A DNA stretch of 12,500 nt from Acropora yongei (GCA_014634225.1 BLFN01000946.1:12501-25000), one strand, 5' to 3'. Shown: positions 1 to 7,805, counted from the stretch's first letter. Numbers and translations are program-made. Notes: generated from the letters alone by a model not told the origin.

Positions 1-2
1 GC

Positions 3-354
3 GGTTTTAGATGTGGAAGGGATGATTATATAGCTAATGATGACAAATGCCGAGCTAAAGGTGTTCAGTGTAGGAAATGAAAAAAAGATTGGACACTAAG
101 CAAAATGCTGCAGATCAAGTGGTCCAGAGAAAGAGGAGCGCAAGGTGAAAGCTGTACAGCAGACATGCAAGAATACAGATGAGTACCACCACGAGCACGT
201 TTACTGTGCTAGTAAGGGAGGGGGCCACGACTTTACGATTGATATTAAAATTAATGGTTAACCAGTAGAAATGATCATTGAAATTGGTTGTCCTAGAATC
301 CTGCTTCCAAAACGATGGTTTAGAGATAACATAGACAGTCACCTGAAACAATCA
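3..354 (+). pseudogene. Gypsy gag zinc knuckle and retropepsin N-terminal part, broken
   Basis: From base 3 the frame reads a CCHC-like knuckle (RCG...DDK-C) followed by a second Cys (VQCRK). The first Cys position reads Gly and the usual His reads Tyr, so the knuckle is damaged. A stop lies at 78-80, and one extra A in the following A-run moves the frame to base 88 onward. After about 45 residues of linker comes a retropepsin strand (DFTIDIKING, then stop 259-261) and the active-site region at 271-306. The catalytic triplet expected to be Asp-Thr/Ser-Gly reads Glu-Ile-Gly at 280-288, so this protease would be inactive. The family assignment rests on the order of parts and on the flanking strand pattern ending in ILLPKRWF. 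Confidence 0.8.
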
Positions 355-355
355 A

Positions 356-735
356 ATGCCGGCATTTGAAGGGGAAGAGCTCAAATGTTTGGGAACGTTC
401 GAGGCAAATGTGAAAAGTAAAAACCAAGAGATCGTGGAGCCATTGTTTGTGATTGATGTTGATGGACCACCGTTACTGGGGAGGAGTGCTTTCCAGGCCC
501 TTAATCTAGTAAAGATCTTTGCTGTTGGTGACGGGCCATCAAATGACGAGGGAATGCATTTACAAGAGTATGCAGATGTCTTTAAGGAAGAGTTGGGAGC
601 GGTCAAGAACTATTATTATGATATCGAAGTCAACAAGGAAGGGCCTCCGAAAGACCAGAAACAACGACCAGTGCCTGCACCTTTAGAATCAAATTGAAAG
701 AATGATACATGAAAATGCGATTGAAGAGGCAACTA
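356..735 (+). pseudogene. Gypsy protease C-terminal part and start of reverse transcriptase, truncated
   Basis: An open frame from 356 to 697 carries the retropepsin C-terminal signature (GPPLLGRSAFQALNL, about residues 38-52), then the linker typical of Gypsy pol (YADVFKEELGAVKN) and the RT entry motif RPVP near residue 106. A frameshift near 680-700 is needed to continue into a segment reading ERMIHENAIEEATR, which resembles the first RT helix. RT motifs after that, including the YxDD catalytic loop, are missing. The sequence passes directly into the end of RNase H near 740, so several hundred codons have been lost. The upstream protease half is in another frame, joined near 355-365. Confidence 0.8.
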
Positions 736-927
736 GAGCTTCGTGGGACTGGGAATATTGCTGATGGTTTGTCCAGATTGCCAGTGACCTGTCCAGCAAC
801 TGAAGCAAAGTTTGTGAAGGAGCGTGTGAGCTTTGTCAAAAAGGACAGTACATTTCTATCCGTTGAGGAGATCCAAGAGGCTGGAAAGAAAGACAGAATT
901 ACAAAAGGTAGTGATTGCCGTCAATGA
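736..927 (+). pseudogene. Gypsy RNase H end and RNase H-integrase linker, remnant
   Basis: The frame through 745-780 reads GTGNIADGLSRLP, the strongly conserved end of Gypsy RNase H where the NxADxLSR core is kept. It is followed by a connecting stretch with VEEIQEAGKKD that normally leads into the integrase zinc-binding domain. The frame stops at 925-927, and the match resumes in the next frame from about 895. Because RT motifs directly precede this piece, it marks the right border of the internal deletion. Confidence 0.8.
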
Positions 928-2205
928 GGGATGGCACAAGTCGGACGAAAGCTTAAGACAATGGAAACCGCTGAGGGATAAATTGATTTACGCTCAAGGC
1001 TTATTGTGGCGTACTCGTCGTATTTGCGTGCAAACTCCGATGGGAGAGATGGCCCTAAGGCTGGCACATGAAGCACATCAAGACAGTGTCCGCTCCAAGC
1101 AGCGTCTACGTGCCAGCCTAATTTGGCCTGGAATGGACTCCGACTTTAAGAGTTCTGCCGTAACTGCGAAACTTGTGTACTATTGCAACCACTAGGCCGA
1201 GATGCCCCATGCAAGCCTACACCCTTACCTGAACATTGCTGGGACAAATGTGTAATTGATCTTGTTGGACCATTCTCTGGACAAACTTACTTTCTCACTT
1301 TAGTAGACTAATGGACAGAGGCAGCGATCCTAAAGAGTACCACCAGTCAAAATATTATCTCTGTGCTCACCGAGGTTTTTGCTCCTTTTGGAAATCCGAA
1401 GGTACCACTCTCTGACAATGGACCCCAGTTCACGTCAGAGGAGTTTGAAAGCTTTCTCAAGTTAAAAGGAACTCAACATTATAGGACGTCCCCGTACTTC
1501 CTGAACGCAAATGGATAGGTGGAAAGAATCAATCGATATCTGGAGCACAGCATCCGTGCAGCAGAACTTGATGGCTTCTTGTGGACCGAGTTCCTATCTG
1601 ACATTCTACAAGTCTACAGATCCACTCCTCATGCTGGGACTGGTATGACACCTTTAAAGCTGATGTTAAACAGAGAAATCGCAACCAAGTTACCGGTAGT
1701 CCTAGAGCCAGAGAAAGGAATCGTCCCGGAATAAAGGTGCAAACGCTATCAAGAAAAACTAAGTGGTTATACTGTTAGGAAACGAAGGGCTCCACATCAC
1801 GATCTGGTAGTGGGAGATGTTGTATTTGTGGCAACCTTGACCAAAGGGAAGTTTACCCCCAACTTCAGTGGGAAAGTTACATCTTAATTATGTAATCCTC
1901 AAGCAAAAAGGGAGTGATACCCAAGTGAGCTGGTCCAAGTGGAGACCGGGAAACGGGTGATAGGGAATGCAAAATTCCTTAGAAAGGCTCCCCTGCATAT
2001 TGACGTACAAAGGCAGTATGAGGCTGAGGAATGGGTAGAGCCACAGGAGCATGCACCTTAACAGGTCGATCCACTAGAAGAGACAAAGCAAACTCCTTAG
2101 ACTGTAGAGGTACCTGTAACTTTGCCTGGGGAAGGAGCAGACCAAGACACGAAAGAGTTCAGGCGATCGCAAGACAACCGAAAATCAAGAGGGACACTGA
2201 CTACC
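895..2205 (+). pseudogene. Gypsy integrase, all three domains, interrupted by stops
   Basis: The zinc-binding domain reads LAHEAHQ at about 1060-1080 and, after a frameshift near 1155, the CETC pair at 1165-1176. The catalytic core continues in one frame: first Asp at 1258-1260 (IDLVGPF), second Asp at 1414-1416 (SDNGPQF), and Glu at 1522-1524 (VERINR). Exactly 35 residues separate the last two, the DD35E spacing of retroviral-type integrases. Stops interrupt this frame at 1309-1311 (where most relatives have an aromatic residue after VD), 1516-1518 (where Gln is usual in NGQVER) and 1732-1734. The C-terminal domain continues to about 2200 (GDVVFV, ELVQVETG, AKFLRKAP) with further stops and a compensating pair of small indels near 1890-1920. 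The active site is recognisable, but the gene is dead. Confidence 0.88.
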
Positions 2206-2480
2206 TCTATTAGTAGACGGTGCAGTTGTATCAAATGCACATTTTTATTGTTTTGTGTTTCATACTTAAGGCTGCAGTACTTAGAGTAGGTTATGAACTG
2301 CTTGACTGTTCTTTAGAGGTTAGGTTGCGGTGTAGTTTTGTGGTAACCCTGTGCCAAAATGCCAAGTTGCTTGGCATTCTGTATTTGTATGTGTATATAG
2401 GTAATGATTCGTAATAATATCAAAGAAATAAATATATGTAAATGACCTGGTAAAAATTATGGAAAAAATTCCTCATAGTA
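2206..2480. other. Gypsy 3' flank: hairpin and polyadenylation-like signal, no gene
   Basis: No coding region is supported here; the short open frames have no recognisable content. A perfect 9-bp hairpin with a 3-base loop lies at 2358-2378 (AATGCCAAG / CTTGGCATT), extendable to 12 bp with one mismatch. AATAAA occurs at 2427-2432 in an AT-rich stretch. This position would suit a 3' LTR of the Gypsy element, but no terminal repeat or polypurine tract could be proven from a single copy. Confidence 0.4.
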
Positions 2481-2938
2481 ATACTACAGTTGATATCTAG
2501 AGTTCGACCTTAGTGGAGTTAATATATTTCCAGATCCGTTATGTTGTTAGCAATCAATTCATTGCGCAAAAGTTAATTTAATTCCAGTGCTGTTTTCACG
2601 AGGACAAAAAATTCTTTCTCAGTTCCTTGTTTGAGCTTGAAATATATTGTTCTAGACATTATTATGTCTTTGGCTCTATGCAGCTTCCATTCTACCTCCC
2701 TTTCACTTCCTCTCGCTGTTGTTACTTTTATTTTATTGGTTGATAGCGTTCTGATGGCAAAAGAATTGAATATACAATCAAAGCATGTCAAAAAACATTT
2801 TTTTTCAATTCCTAGTTATTTCTTCCTTGTTGGATTATATACACCTGAAGTATGAATAAAGAATACAAGGGGTTTATGTGGCGAAGGGCTTTCAAACAGT
2901 ACAATGAATCTCAGAGAGGCCGTAACTAACAGTAATCA
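2481..2938. other. Non-coding, AT-rich, nothing recognised
   Basis: Short open frames on both strands (about 72-74 codons) overlap each other and carry no known motif; composition is AT-rich and low in coding signal. No RNA gene, tandem repeat or clear terminal repeat was seen. Confidence 0.5.
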
Positions 2939-3682
2939 TTAAATACAACAGCATCCAGAAATCAGCTTAAAGAGGTTAAAATTGGAAAATTCCGAAAAGA
3001 AGAGTGAAGATCTATAGTTGTTATTCTGCCCACTGAGGTACTGACAACAGTTAAACTTGGAATCTGCATTTGAAGGAAATACCAAACGAGATTTTGGGTT
3101 GAAAACTTTCACACTATTAAGAAGCGGTGAATGAGATGAACATGTAGAGGCCCAAATAACAGAACAAAGTTGAAGAGTTGGAGCATTAATGCATTGTGCA
3201 ACACCTTGAGAGTATTTGAAAAGAAGAATGTCGTAATTTGCAGTGACGCCCATACATTTCGTAAATTTGGGTAAAAGGGATTTTACACGAGACTGTCATG
3301 GTAAATTCTGGTGAACCTTGTGTGTTCATTTCTGGTAATTTTGTTCTCATCGATGTAAATTGAGAGATCATCGACATTTATTTTCCTTAGAAAGGTGGAA
3401 TCACATAAATTTAGCCTTAGAGTTATTTAATTCATTTGCCTCGCCTGCACCTATTAAGTTCACAAAGAATAATTTCAGTTAATTCGGAAGCATATTTGTA
3501 CTTAAAGATGTTTTTATCGCCTGTAAAAGGGCAAGGGCTACATAACTACAAGATCCTAATCTGTCATTTATGCATTTGAGAAATAAGAGTTCGCAAAGAA
3601 CAGAGGCTGTTGGAACTAAAATGGACCGCGTTTCTTAGAGCCGGGGAATAACCTGGCATTTCCTCTCCAATTGTGAACTAAA
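2939..3682 (-). pseudogene. Possible decayed protein-coding remnant, family unknown
   Basis: One minus-strand frame is unusually open: about 54 codons from ~3628 down to a stop at ~3480 (containing SYVALALLQAIKTSL), then about 25 codons including LIGAGEANELNNSKAKFM. A cluster of stops lies at about 3290-3400. After it comes a 104-codon open stretch from the Met at 3253 to the stop at 2939, which contains several Cys residues. I do not recognise the family. In AT-rich DNA such openness can arise by chance, and no splice sites or start region were found, so this is a weak call. It lies opposite in strand to every other coding remnant in the window. Confidence 0.25.
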
Positions 3683-3879
3683 TTAACAATTCCTTTCCTT
3701 TGTTCTCTCAATTTAATGACTCGCCTTACTTTAGACCTGGCGTCATAGTGTGAAATGAAATTGTTTAGAGCACATAATTAAGGACCTTATAAATTAAGTT
3801 CCAAGCTTTCCACCTCCTTACCGAAATTTGGGGCGGCTTGAAAGTACATATTGGAATGGGGAACACAGTTTATGAAGTT

Positions 3880-3902
3880 TTTTACATCTTTTGATTTCAC
3901 AG
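3880..3902 (+). promoter_or_regulatory. 3' splice site (acceptor) before the TNFR-like exon
   Basis: A T-rich tract (TTTTTTACATCTTTTGATTT) ends in CACAG at 3898-3902, directly before the first TNFR-like reading frame. The exon that follows opens in the frame carrying DKLQENDDELYPDG. This is a good match to a metazoan acceptor and suggests that the copy came from genomic DNA, not from spliced mRNA. Confidence 0.5.
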
Positions 3903-4955
3903 ATCAAATGCATCTAGGACAAACTTCAAGAAAACGATGACGAACTTTATCCGGATGGATTAAATAAATGTCCTCCAGAAACGTAACGCTAGACAATAGT
4001 GAAAAAGTCAAATGCTATTCCGGCCCCAGATGCCCTTCAGGGATGGAAACGACACTACCTTAGCTGTGAAACTAAAGTGCGAGTGTGTGCCATGCAGAAC
4101 AGGGACGTAATCCAATTATGCTGACAGCGATGCTAGCAAAACACGCACTGACTAGGGGTTAAGGGACACTCTAACTTCTTGTACCAAAGAAAGCGATACC
4201 AAATGCAAGGAATGTCCTTGGTTTCACCTCGAGGACCACACGACTAATATTTGCAAACACTGTGACTTTTGCAGTGGACGAAACTCCGCTGCTCGCCTTA
4301 GGTGCATACAATAACCTGACTAGAGGACATTGAAGATATCCAATTGTCGAACGTGGTGATCCCTGATACCTTACTTAAAGACCAAACTAATTATTATCCG
4401 TTTGCTCGAGGCAATGTAAAAAAGAACTCGGCTGCAAATATCCCCAACGAGCAGAATGCAACTGATAAAACGGAATCAACTATCTATCTCCACAACCATA
4501 AAACCAATAATACAATTCCCGACTGGGAAACCCGGTACTTGGGACTACTCTTCACACGCAGCAGCCCATTCAAGTAACTCCTGCGCCCACAACTCCCAGT
4601 CCACGACAAAGTCTTCACTTGATAAGTTTACCTTCATTTGTGAGTAGTTTGATGGAACTCTTATTGTGTGTGCCTTTCTTGGACTAGTGCTCCTTGTTGT
4701 ATGCGTCATCAGAACATGCATTCATAAAAGACGTGACAACTACTAGAGGCTGCAAAGTGATCAACTAGACTTTGAAGGTGAGGAAATTAGTTCATTTAAA
4801 TTTCTCATTTGACGGTTTTAAATAGCTATAAGCTCTCTACTTAGATGGTACAGCTGGTAGACGAGGATCGAGAAATACTGAAAGCCCCCATGTGGAACCT
4901 CTTACAGGGAACTTGTTTTTGTACTTGATAGTTCATAGTTATGCAAACTAGAGGT
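3903..4955 (+). pseudogene. TNF receptor superfamily-like type I membrane protein, broken copy
   Basis: TNF receptors are single-pass surface proteins that bind TNF-type ligands through cysteine-rich repeats. Here a frame starting near 3903 leads to a Cys-Pro-Pro segment. A shifted frame at 4015-4058 reads CPSGMETTL. From 4042 another frame reads a repeat with KCECVPCRTGT, SCTKESDTKCKEC and NICKHCDFCSG, which is the CxxC / DT-C / C-x-C pattern of TNFR repeats. A Ser/Thr/Asn-rich stalk follows (4340-4640), then a hydrophobic segment at 4657-4713 (LIVCAFLGLVLLVVCVI) and a basic stop-transfer sequence (HKRRDNY). Stops lie at 4108-4110, 4153-4155, 4300-4320, 4645-4650 and 4744-4746, plus at least two frameshifts, so it cannot encode a receptor. 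A short intron at 4778-4844 joins in phase to a further ~30 open codons. No signal peptide or death domain was found. The domain pattern is clear; the family name is inference from it. Confidence 0.68.
4778..4844 (+). other. Short intron (67 bp) of the TNFR-like pseudogene
   Basis: After GAA-G at 4774-4777 comes GTGAGG, a good donor. At 4843-4844 a pyrimidine-rich CTCTCTACTTAG provides an acceptor. Joining the single G left in exon 1 to AT at 4845-4846 keeps the reading frame and opens about 30 codons (GTAGRRGSRNTESP...), whereas reading through meets a stop. In-phase splicing on both sides supports a real ancestral intron, although 67 bp is short. Confidence 0.45.
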
Positions 4956-5743
4956 TAAACATTGTAAGTATAATGCTGCGAGGAGATGGTAGGGAGTAAA
5001 GCATAATAGAGAGAGCAAGTGTACCTACAGATTTCGATAATTTTTCTCACAAATTTATTTATTGGTTCACATACCATCCATTTACAAGAAAGGGTCACAT
5101 AATATAATTTATAACAGGATTACAAAACATGATTATAAGTTCTTTGTGATTGTAAATACAACGGAAATGTTATGAACTTTTGATGGCTTCCGCACAGGTT
5201 GTCAAAACGTCAGCCGCAAACAACAGTCCCTCGCAGGACTCCAATTACCCAGATGATCATTTTCAGTCAAAGTAAGTGTATTGAGGGCAGTGGTACATCC
5301 AGTCTTGCAGGAAAGAGGGTAGTGAGTAAGTGGAGAGCCTGGTGTTGAAAATAGTTGTAGTTGGCACTGCGAGGCCTGATTTAAACAATGAGAACACAAT
5401 CTAACACTGTGTCTCCACGTGGACAACTAATATTGCCCATCTGGGATCTACCGTTACCGTCTTGTAGCTGAAGGGGCTAACAAGTGTCAATAATGACCCG
5501 CACTACATGGAATTGCCACAAGTTCCGCGGGTCTTGAACATAAAAAAAAAAACGTAACGATTACTGATCTAAGTCATTTTAGAGATTATGCAAAAAATAT
5601 CTGTTATCGTAGCAGGGATTTCGAGACTAGTTCGGATCTTATGTTTAGCAAAGTGGATGTGTCGCTCTTTATAATGCGAAATATTTCCCATGGTTTCTAC
5701 ACAATGCTACGCCGAGTCCTTTTATTGCCAACATAAGGACCGT
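4956..5743. other. Non-coding, no gene recognised
   Basis: No supported gene. A 74-codon minus-strand open frame at 5202-5426 has seven Cys residues but no motif I can name. A run of 11 A lies at about 5542-5552. The stretch is otherwise unremarkable AT-rich sequence bordering the foldback element. Confidence 0.5.
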
Positions 5744-5933
5744 ATACACCTTATTACAAAATGGCGGCCAATAAATTTTTCTTTTGTTTGCGCGTTAATT
5801 AGCCCTCTTCGCCTCATTTTCACTTCAAAATTCTTTTGTTTTTTTTTTTTTATATGTTGACGAGGCGAAGAGGGCTAATTAACATGCAAACAAAAGAATA
5901 ATTCATTGGCCGCCATTTTGGAGTAAGGTGTAT
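5744..5933. mobile_element. Foldback element / MITE with 72-bp inverted arms
   Basis: Arms 5744-5815 and 5862-5933 are reverse complements along their full 72 bp without gaps, with 66 of 72 matching (about 92%). The 46-bp loop at 5816-5861 includes a long T-run and TATATG. There is no coding capacity. The ends begin ATACACCTTA and finish TAAGGTGTAT. The symmetry stops abruptly at both ends, as expected of a transposed foldback unit. The target duplication is at most 2 bp (GT on each side) and is ambiguous. The superfamily cannot be named from this copy. Each arm contains the 13-bp word AAAATGGCGGCCA. Confidence 0.85.
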
Positions 5934-6697
5934 GTCACCCAGAGACCCAGAACATCCAGGGATAGCAGTAAAGTCAGGTAAGTTGGTATCATTGGACACG
6001 AAGTAGTGTCCCGAACACATAATTTTGAAAGGTCAATTCCACTTCCTTCTTTGGAATGTTTTCTTTGTTTCAGTTACCAAGTGAAGGGTCTACAACTCCT
6101 TGCCCTTCTTGCCAATAGATGCATACTTATTTCAAAATCCCTTTGTTTTTCCTTAGTTAACAAATACTTGACACACGCTTAGATTCCCAGCCACGTACTA
6201 CTTACTAGCCAACAGTGCTTTCAAACCAAGTCATCACGGCCACGTGCAAGTTGTCTCACTCTTTGACAAATTTTTCTGCGACATTTGTTGGCATAACCCA
6301 TAAAACAACTCTGTGCTAAATCCTTTTGCTGTTGTTAGAGAGAAGCTGTAAGCGATGCCAACCTCAAAGCACATTAACTTTGTTTGTTTATTTGTCAGAC
6401 TGTAATTTGCTTTATTTACCCTTGGATTTAGAAGAAATCCTCCAGAAAAAAATTAGACGCACGTTATGAAAGACAACATTCTTACGGTTGGAAAAAGGTA
6501 GGGGAGGCGTTTCAAAATCCCACAGATAACCTGAAGTACCTCGCCAGAAATATTCCATTGTTTAAATATTACTCTTCTACAGCATTAGTAGCACTACTCA
6601 GCACCTTTGTCTTTATTGCTGTCTTAGTTAAAAGAAAACAAACCTAAACACCTCCTGCAAACTAAAGTAAAGAAGCAAATGTTCTTTCAAAATTGAG
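5934..6697. other. Non-coding, no gene recognised
   Basis: No open frame of note, RNA gene or repeat structure was found. One isolated perfect donor consensus (CAG|GTAAGT, 5975-5983) occurs, but no exon content before it could be recognised. Confidence 0.5.
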
Positions 6698-6766
6698 ATG
6701 CTAAAGATTGGTTTCAATATAACCGCCCCGCTTGCCCCAATTGCTCCGATCGCTCGAAATAGTGTG

Positions 6767-6816
6767 CAGGCGATCCGGGCTATTCACTGTTTCAATTTGA
6801 TCGACCCGATCGCCTG
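6767..6816. repeat. GC-rich imperfect hairpin
   Basis: CAGGCGATCCGGG at 6767-6779 pairs with CCCGATCGCCTG at 6805-6816, with one unpaired base and a 25-bp loop. It lies in a GC-rich island (about 6720-6880), rich in GATCG words, just upstream of the Harbinger-like gene. It could be part of the transposon 5' region; no function can be assigned. Confidence 0.45.
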
Positions 6817-6857
6817 TGAGGTCGAGTGCACTGGACAAGTCCTGCCGGGATCCGAGT

Positions 6858-7077
6858 TTACAGCGCGAAGCGCGCTACCGTTTCCACCAGACAAAGATTT
6901 TTGACACTTTTCTGACACTTTGTGATTGTGGGACGGGGTTTTTCTGACAGTTTGAAATTTACGCGCGAGAGAGACTTGAGATTACCGCGACGTTCCTGAA
7001 CATCCATAGAATGACTTTTCAAGAAATTCGTGAAAATTCTTGGTCTGGTGGAAACGGTAGCACGCTTCGCGCTGTAA
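6858..7077. repeat. 45-bp inverted repeat upstream of the Harbinger-like gene
   Basis: Arms 6858-6902 and 7033-7077 are reverse complements at 42 of 45 positions without gaps (core CTACCGTTTCCACCAGA). The spacer is 130 bp. The right arm ends 14 bp before the first in-frame Met of the transposase remnant (7092). The arms may be sub-terminal repeats of the Harbinger element, or an older miniature element into which it inserted. The spacer holds short near-repeats of TGACACTTT at 6902 and 6913. Confidence 0.75.
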
Positions 7078-7315
7078 TATTTTCCTGCCAGATGGAATCA
7101 AAGATGGGAAGAGAAAAAAGAAGAAATCGAAGAGGAAGGATCGTGGCTTTTTATCTGTTGCTGTTGACGATATTGCGGCGCAGAACAAGGGAAGCCCCAG
7201 ATGCACGGAACCCCCTAACCTGGGTACGAGAAATGTACCAGAAAAGAGAAGAGTTAGGTCTTTATCATACGCTGGCTCGAGAACTTCGGCTTCACGACCG
7301 AGAGTACTTCTTCAG

Positions 7316-7410
7316 ATGAGGTATAACAGGTCAACACCTTTAACTGTGTTATCAGCTTCCTCGAATAAACTGGATTACATTTAACTTAGAGATCACTGTT
7401 TCCATTACAG
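7316..7410 (+). other. Harbinger-like gene intron with mutated donor
   Basis: Exon 1 ends TTCTTCAG at 7315. The next bases are ATGAGG where GTGAGG is expected, so a single G-to-A change removes the GT donor. The acceptor is intact: TGTTTCCATTACAG ends at 7410. Removing 7316-7410 joins AG to A and continues the family alignment without a gap, while reading through meets a stop at 7317-7319. Confidence 0.65.
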
Positions 7411-7414
7411 ATTC

Positions 7415-7454
7415 TTAACCCCTTAACGGCCGAATGAGTGCTCAGGGCACTTAC

Positions 7455-7514
<60 letters not shown>

Positions 7515-7525
7515 AAAAGGGTTAA
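7415..7525. mobile_element. piggyBac-like miniature element (MITE) nested in Harbinger exon 2
   Basis: TTAA occurs at both 7415-7418 and 7522-7525. Between them are 103 bp that start CCCCTTAACGGCC and end GGACGGAAAAGGG, giving imperfect terminal inverted repeats (about 9 of 13). TTAA target duplication with CCC-starting ends is the hallmark of piggyBac elements. Removing 7419-7525 restores one TTAA and a perfect join of FL to RMSPERF in the transposase. The interior holds two related blocks (GATTTTACTCTGTC and GATTTTACTCGTC). It has no coding capacity and would need a transposase in trans. Confidence 0.75.
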
Positions 7526-7805
7526 GAATGTCTCCTGAACGTTTTGAGCATTTGTTGACTGCCGTTGGCCCTCTCTTGACCAAGAAGTCATGCCCATCGA
7601 GACAACCTATTTCAGCAGCGGAAAGGCTAATGTCAAAGTGAGGTTCTTGGCAACAGGAGACTCCCAGCAGTCACAACCATTTTTGTTTCGAATTGGTCGG
7701 GCAACCGTGTCACACATTAGAGAAACCGGTGCAGCTATATGGACGGCACTCCAAAGGCAATACGTTATTACTCCAAATAACACACATGACTGGGTGGAAA
7801 TTTGA

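Larger units (their letters stand above)
1..2200 (+). mobile_element. Ty3/Gypsy LTR retrotransposon body, decayed and internally deleted
   Basis: A single + strand series of frames reads in Gypsy order: gag zinc knuckle, retropepsin, beginning of reverse transcriptase, end of RNase H, integrase. It is interrupted by many stops and frameshifts, so it cannot make the polyprotein. The left end is cut by the window edge, so the 5' LTR and most of gag are absent. No 3' LTR could be recognised, because there is no second copy in the window to compare with. The order protease-RT-RNase H-integrase places it in Ty3/Gypsy rather than Copia. No chromodomain was seen at the C terminus. The element is described in parts in the next entries. 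Confidence 0.9.
7092..7805 (+). pseudogene. PIF/Harbinger transposase, N-terminal half only (HARBI1-like)
   Basis: Exon 1 (7092-7315, start at the first in-frame Met after the inverted repeat) has an Arg/Lys-rich and hydrophobic beginning followed by LTWVREMYQKREELGLYHTL and LRLHDREYFFR. Exon 2 resumes at 7411 with FLRMSPERFEHLL, then PISAAERL, RFLATGDSQQSQPFLFRI and a segment ending THDWVEI. This is the order and spacing of the N-terminal half of PIF/Harbinger transposases, which act in the nucleus on DNA ends. The DDE catalytic half is absent: the frame stops at 7803-7805 and AT-rich DNA follows. Further damage includes a donor site changed from GT to AT at 7316, a TTAA-flanked insertion in exon 2, and a one-base loss near 7630 between ERL and VKVRF. 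The 95-bp intron is 7316-7410. No partner Myb-like protein is seen nearby. Confidence 0.85.

Noticed and set aside
2031..2414. Two short + strand open frames (2031-2213, 2220-2414)
   Set aside because: The first lies over the integrase C-terminal frame and is out of register with it; the second has no motif.
2573..2855. Overlapping open frames on both strands, one with a hydrophobic segment
   Set aside because: They mirror each other, have no recognisable domain, and lie in AT-rich DNA.
4860..4925. Minus-strand VPHG segment resembling the GVPQG motif of LINE reverse transcriptases
   Set aside because: Only a few residues agree, there is no YxDD or other RT motif nearby, and the + strand here is better explained as the second exon of the TNFR-like pseudogene.
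5202..5426. 74-codon minus-strand open frame with seven Cys
   Set aside because: No motif, signal peptide, splice site or family pattern recognised; length is within chance for this window.
5975..5983. Perfect donor consensus CAG|GTAAGT
   Set aside because: No exon-like reading frame before it and no matching acceptor; such a 9-mer can occur by chance.
6698..6904. 68-codon + strand open frame in the GC-rich island
   Set aside because: It ends inside the left arm of the inverted repeat and has no protein motif; openness follows from GC-rich composition.
6982..7206. Minus-strand open frame opposite Harbinger exon 1
   Set aside because: Shadow of the transposase remnant.
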